Positions 63,066-64,000 of a DNA stretch of 64,000 nt are shown piece by piece. A program made the translations under genes and the position numbers. The notes under the pieces are model-generated. The model saw only the letters and a program-made list of their open reading frames with translations, did not search any database and had not been told where the DNA came from. Origin of the DNA: Streptomyces gobiensis (GTDB lineage Bacteria; Actinomycetota; Actinomycetes; Streptomycetales; Streptomycetaceae); assembly GCF_021216675.1 (NCBI RefSeq), contig NZ_CP086120.1, positions 4,214,501-4,278,500 of the forward strand. The letters run 5' to 3'. Position 1 is the first letter of the stretch; each line of letters opens with the position of its first letter.

Positions 63066-64000
63066 ATGGCGCGCAGCATCAATCTCGCAGTGATTCCCGG
63101 CGACGGTATCGGCCAGGAGGTCGTGTCCCAGGGCCTGAAGGTCCTCTCCGCGGCACTTCCCCAGGACGTCAAGCTGGAGAGCAAGGAGTACGACCTCGGT
63201 GCCAGGCGCTGGCACGCCACGGGGGAGACTCTTCCGGATGCTGAGCTGGAGCAGCTCAAGGCGCATGACGCCATCCTGCTGGGCGCCATCGGAGACCCGT
63301 CCGTGCCCTCCGGGGTGCTGGAGCGCGGGATGCTGCTGAAGCTGCGCTTCGCCTTCGACCACTACGTCAATCTGCGCCCCTCGAAGCTCTTCCCCAATAC
63401 GGCCACCCCGCTGGCGGGCCGCCCGGAGATCCACTTTGTCGTCGTCCGGGAGGGCACCGAGGGCCCGTACGTTGGCAACGGTGGCAGCCTGCGCACCGGT
63501 ACCCCCGCCGAGGTGGCCACCGAAGTCAGCCTTAACACCGCCTATGGGGTGGAGCGGGTGGTGCGCGACGCGTACGAGCGGGCCAACGCCCGGCCGCGTA
63601 AGAAGCTGACCCTGGTACACAAGAACAACGTCCTCGTCTACGCCGGGCACCTGTGGAAGAACATCTTCGACCGGGTCGGCCAGGAGTACCCCGAGGTCAC
63701 CACCGACTATCTGCATGTCGACGCCGCGACGATCTTCCTGGTGAACGACCCCGCGCGCTTCGATGTGATCGTCACCGACAACCTCTTCGGTGACATCCTC
63801 ACCGACCTCGCCGCCGCCATCACCGGCGGCATCGGCCTCGCCGCCTCCGGCAACATCAACCCGGCCGGGGACTTCCCGTCGATGTTCGAGCCGGTGCACG
63901 GCTCCGCCCCGGACATCGCGGGCACCGGCAAGGCCGACCCCACCGCGACGATCCTCTCCGTCGCGCTGCTGCTGCGGCACCTGGGCTACGACGCCGAGGC
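63066..64000 (+). CDS. leuB: 3-isopropylmalate dehydrogenase, 3' end missing
   Basis: ATG 63066 opens leuB, of which 311 codons are present before the window ends. The enzyme oxidises and decarboxylates 3-isopropylmalate with NAD in leucine synthesis. Family marks are PGDGIGQEVV, the substrate-binding arginines near LRFAFDHYVNLRPSKLFP, the Lys-Asn in TLVHKNNVL, the metal acids in DVIVTDNLFGDILTDLAAA, and GSAPDIAGTGKADPTATILS. It completes the set of branched-chain genes here. Confidence 0.97.
   Translation, partial: MARSINLAVIPGDGIGQEVVSQGLKVLSAALPQDVKLESKEYDLGARRWHATGETLPDAELEQLKAHDAILLGAIGDPSVPSGVLERGMLLKLRFAFDHYVNLRPSKLFPNTATPLAGRPEIHFVVVREGTEGPYVGNGGSLRTGTPAEVATEVSLNTAYGVERVVRDAYERANARPRKKLTLVHKNNVLVYAGHLWKNIFDRVGQEYPEVTTDYLHVDAATIFLVNDPARFDVIVTDNLFGDILTDLAAAITGGIGLAASGNINPAGDFPSMFEPVHGSAPDIAGTGKADPTATILSVALLLRHLGYDAE

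Overview
The window is high-GC actinobacterial chromosome, almost certainly Streptomyces. The evidence is GTG starts, strong GC-rich hairpins, lipoprotein and Tat-type signals, and core gene order (sdaA-glyA-gcvH-gcvT, mnmA, cysteine desulfurase, ligA, gatCAB, ilvBNC-serA, proline catabolism, leuB) that matches my memory of the Streptomyces core chromosome. Most of it is housekeeping metabolism. The accessory signals are at about 1.0-5.7 kb and 56-57.6 kb, plus a dispersed family of intergenic repeats. I saw no rRNA, tRNA, CRISPR array, phage integrase or biosynthetic cluster.

1-5.6 kb: a truncated ATP-grasp gene, then a block with katG (catalase-peroxidase), a decayed furA, an intact PerR/Fur-type regulator, a small P-loop kinase-like gene and IS5-family debris. 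This block lies between two direct copies of the last codons of sdaA (1132-1178 and 5632-5678, 47 identical bases). That is the footprint expected if DNA had integrated at the 3' end of sdaA. 5.6-13 kb: serine/glycine metabolism. A tandem glycine riboswitch precedes gcvT-gcvH-glyA, sdaA follows, and a secreted protein and two SseB-like genes lie beyond.

13-19 kb: a five-gene peptide ABC transporter operon with a large hairpin after the lipoprotein gene. 19-26 kb: TRIC-type channel, thioesterase, mnmA, Tat-type amidase, cysteine desulfurase, Dps, and an MreB/Mbl-like actin. 26-40 kb: LOG-family protein, SDR, MetE-like protein with ligA, a GGDEF-EAL protein (RmdB-like), a methyltransferase, gatC-gatA-small membrane protein-gatB, and an MMPL transporter. 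40-50 kb: a large LuxR-type ATPase regulator, sugar dehydrogenase lipoprotein, aldo/keto reductase, D-2-hydroxyacid dehydrogenase, and a PAS-GGDEF protein with a dead EAL domain and a BldD-box-like site upstream.

50-64 kb: ilvB-ilvN-ilvC-serA headed by an Ile/Leu/Val leader peptide and intrinsic terminator, which is classic attenuation. An intact IS5-family element sits after serA with a -1 slippery site. It is followed by repeats including a 92-bp tandem array, a PucR-type regulator divergent from proline dehydrogenase and pruA, a 73-bp tandem repeat, a HAD phosphatase, a 42-residue ORF, and leuB running off the end. The shared themes are nitrogen and amino-acid flux (serine, glycine, proline, branched-chain) and c-di-GMP signalling through two GGDEF/EAL proteins.
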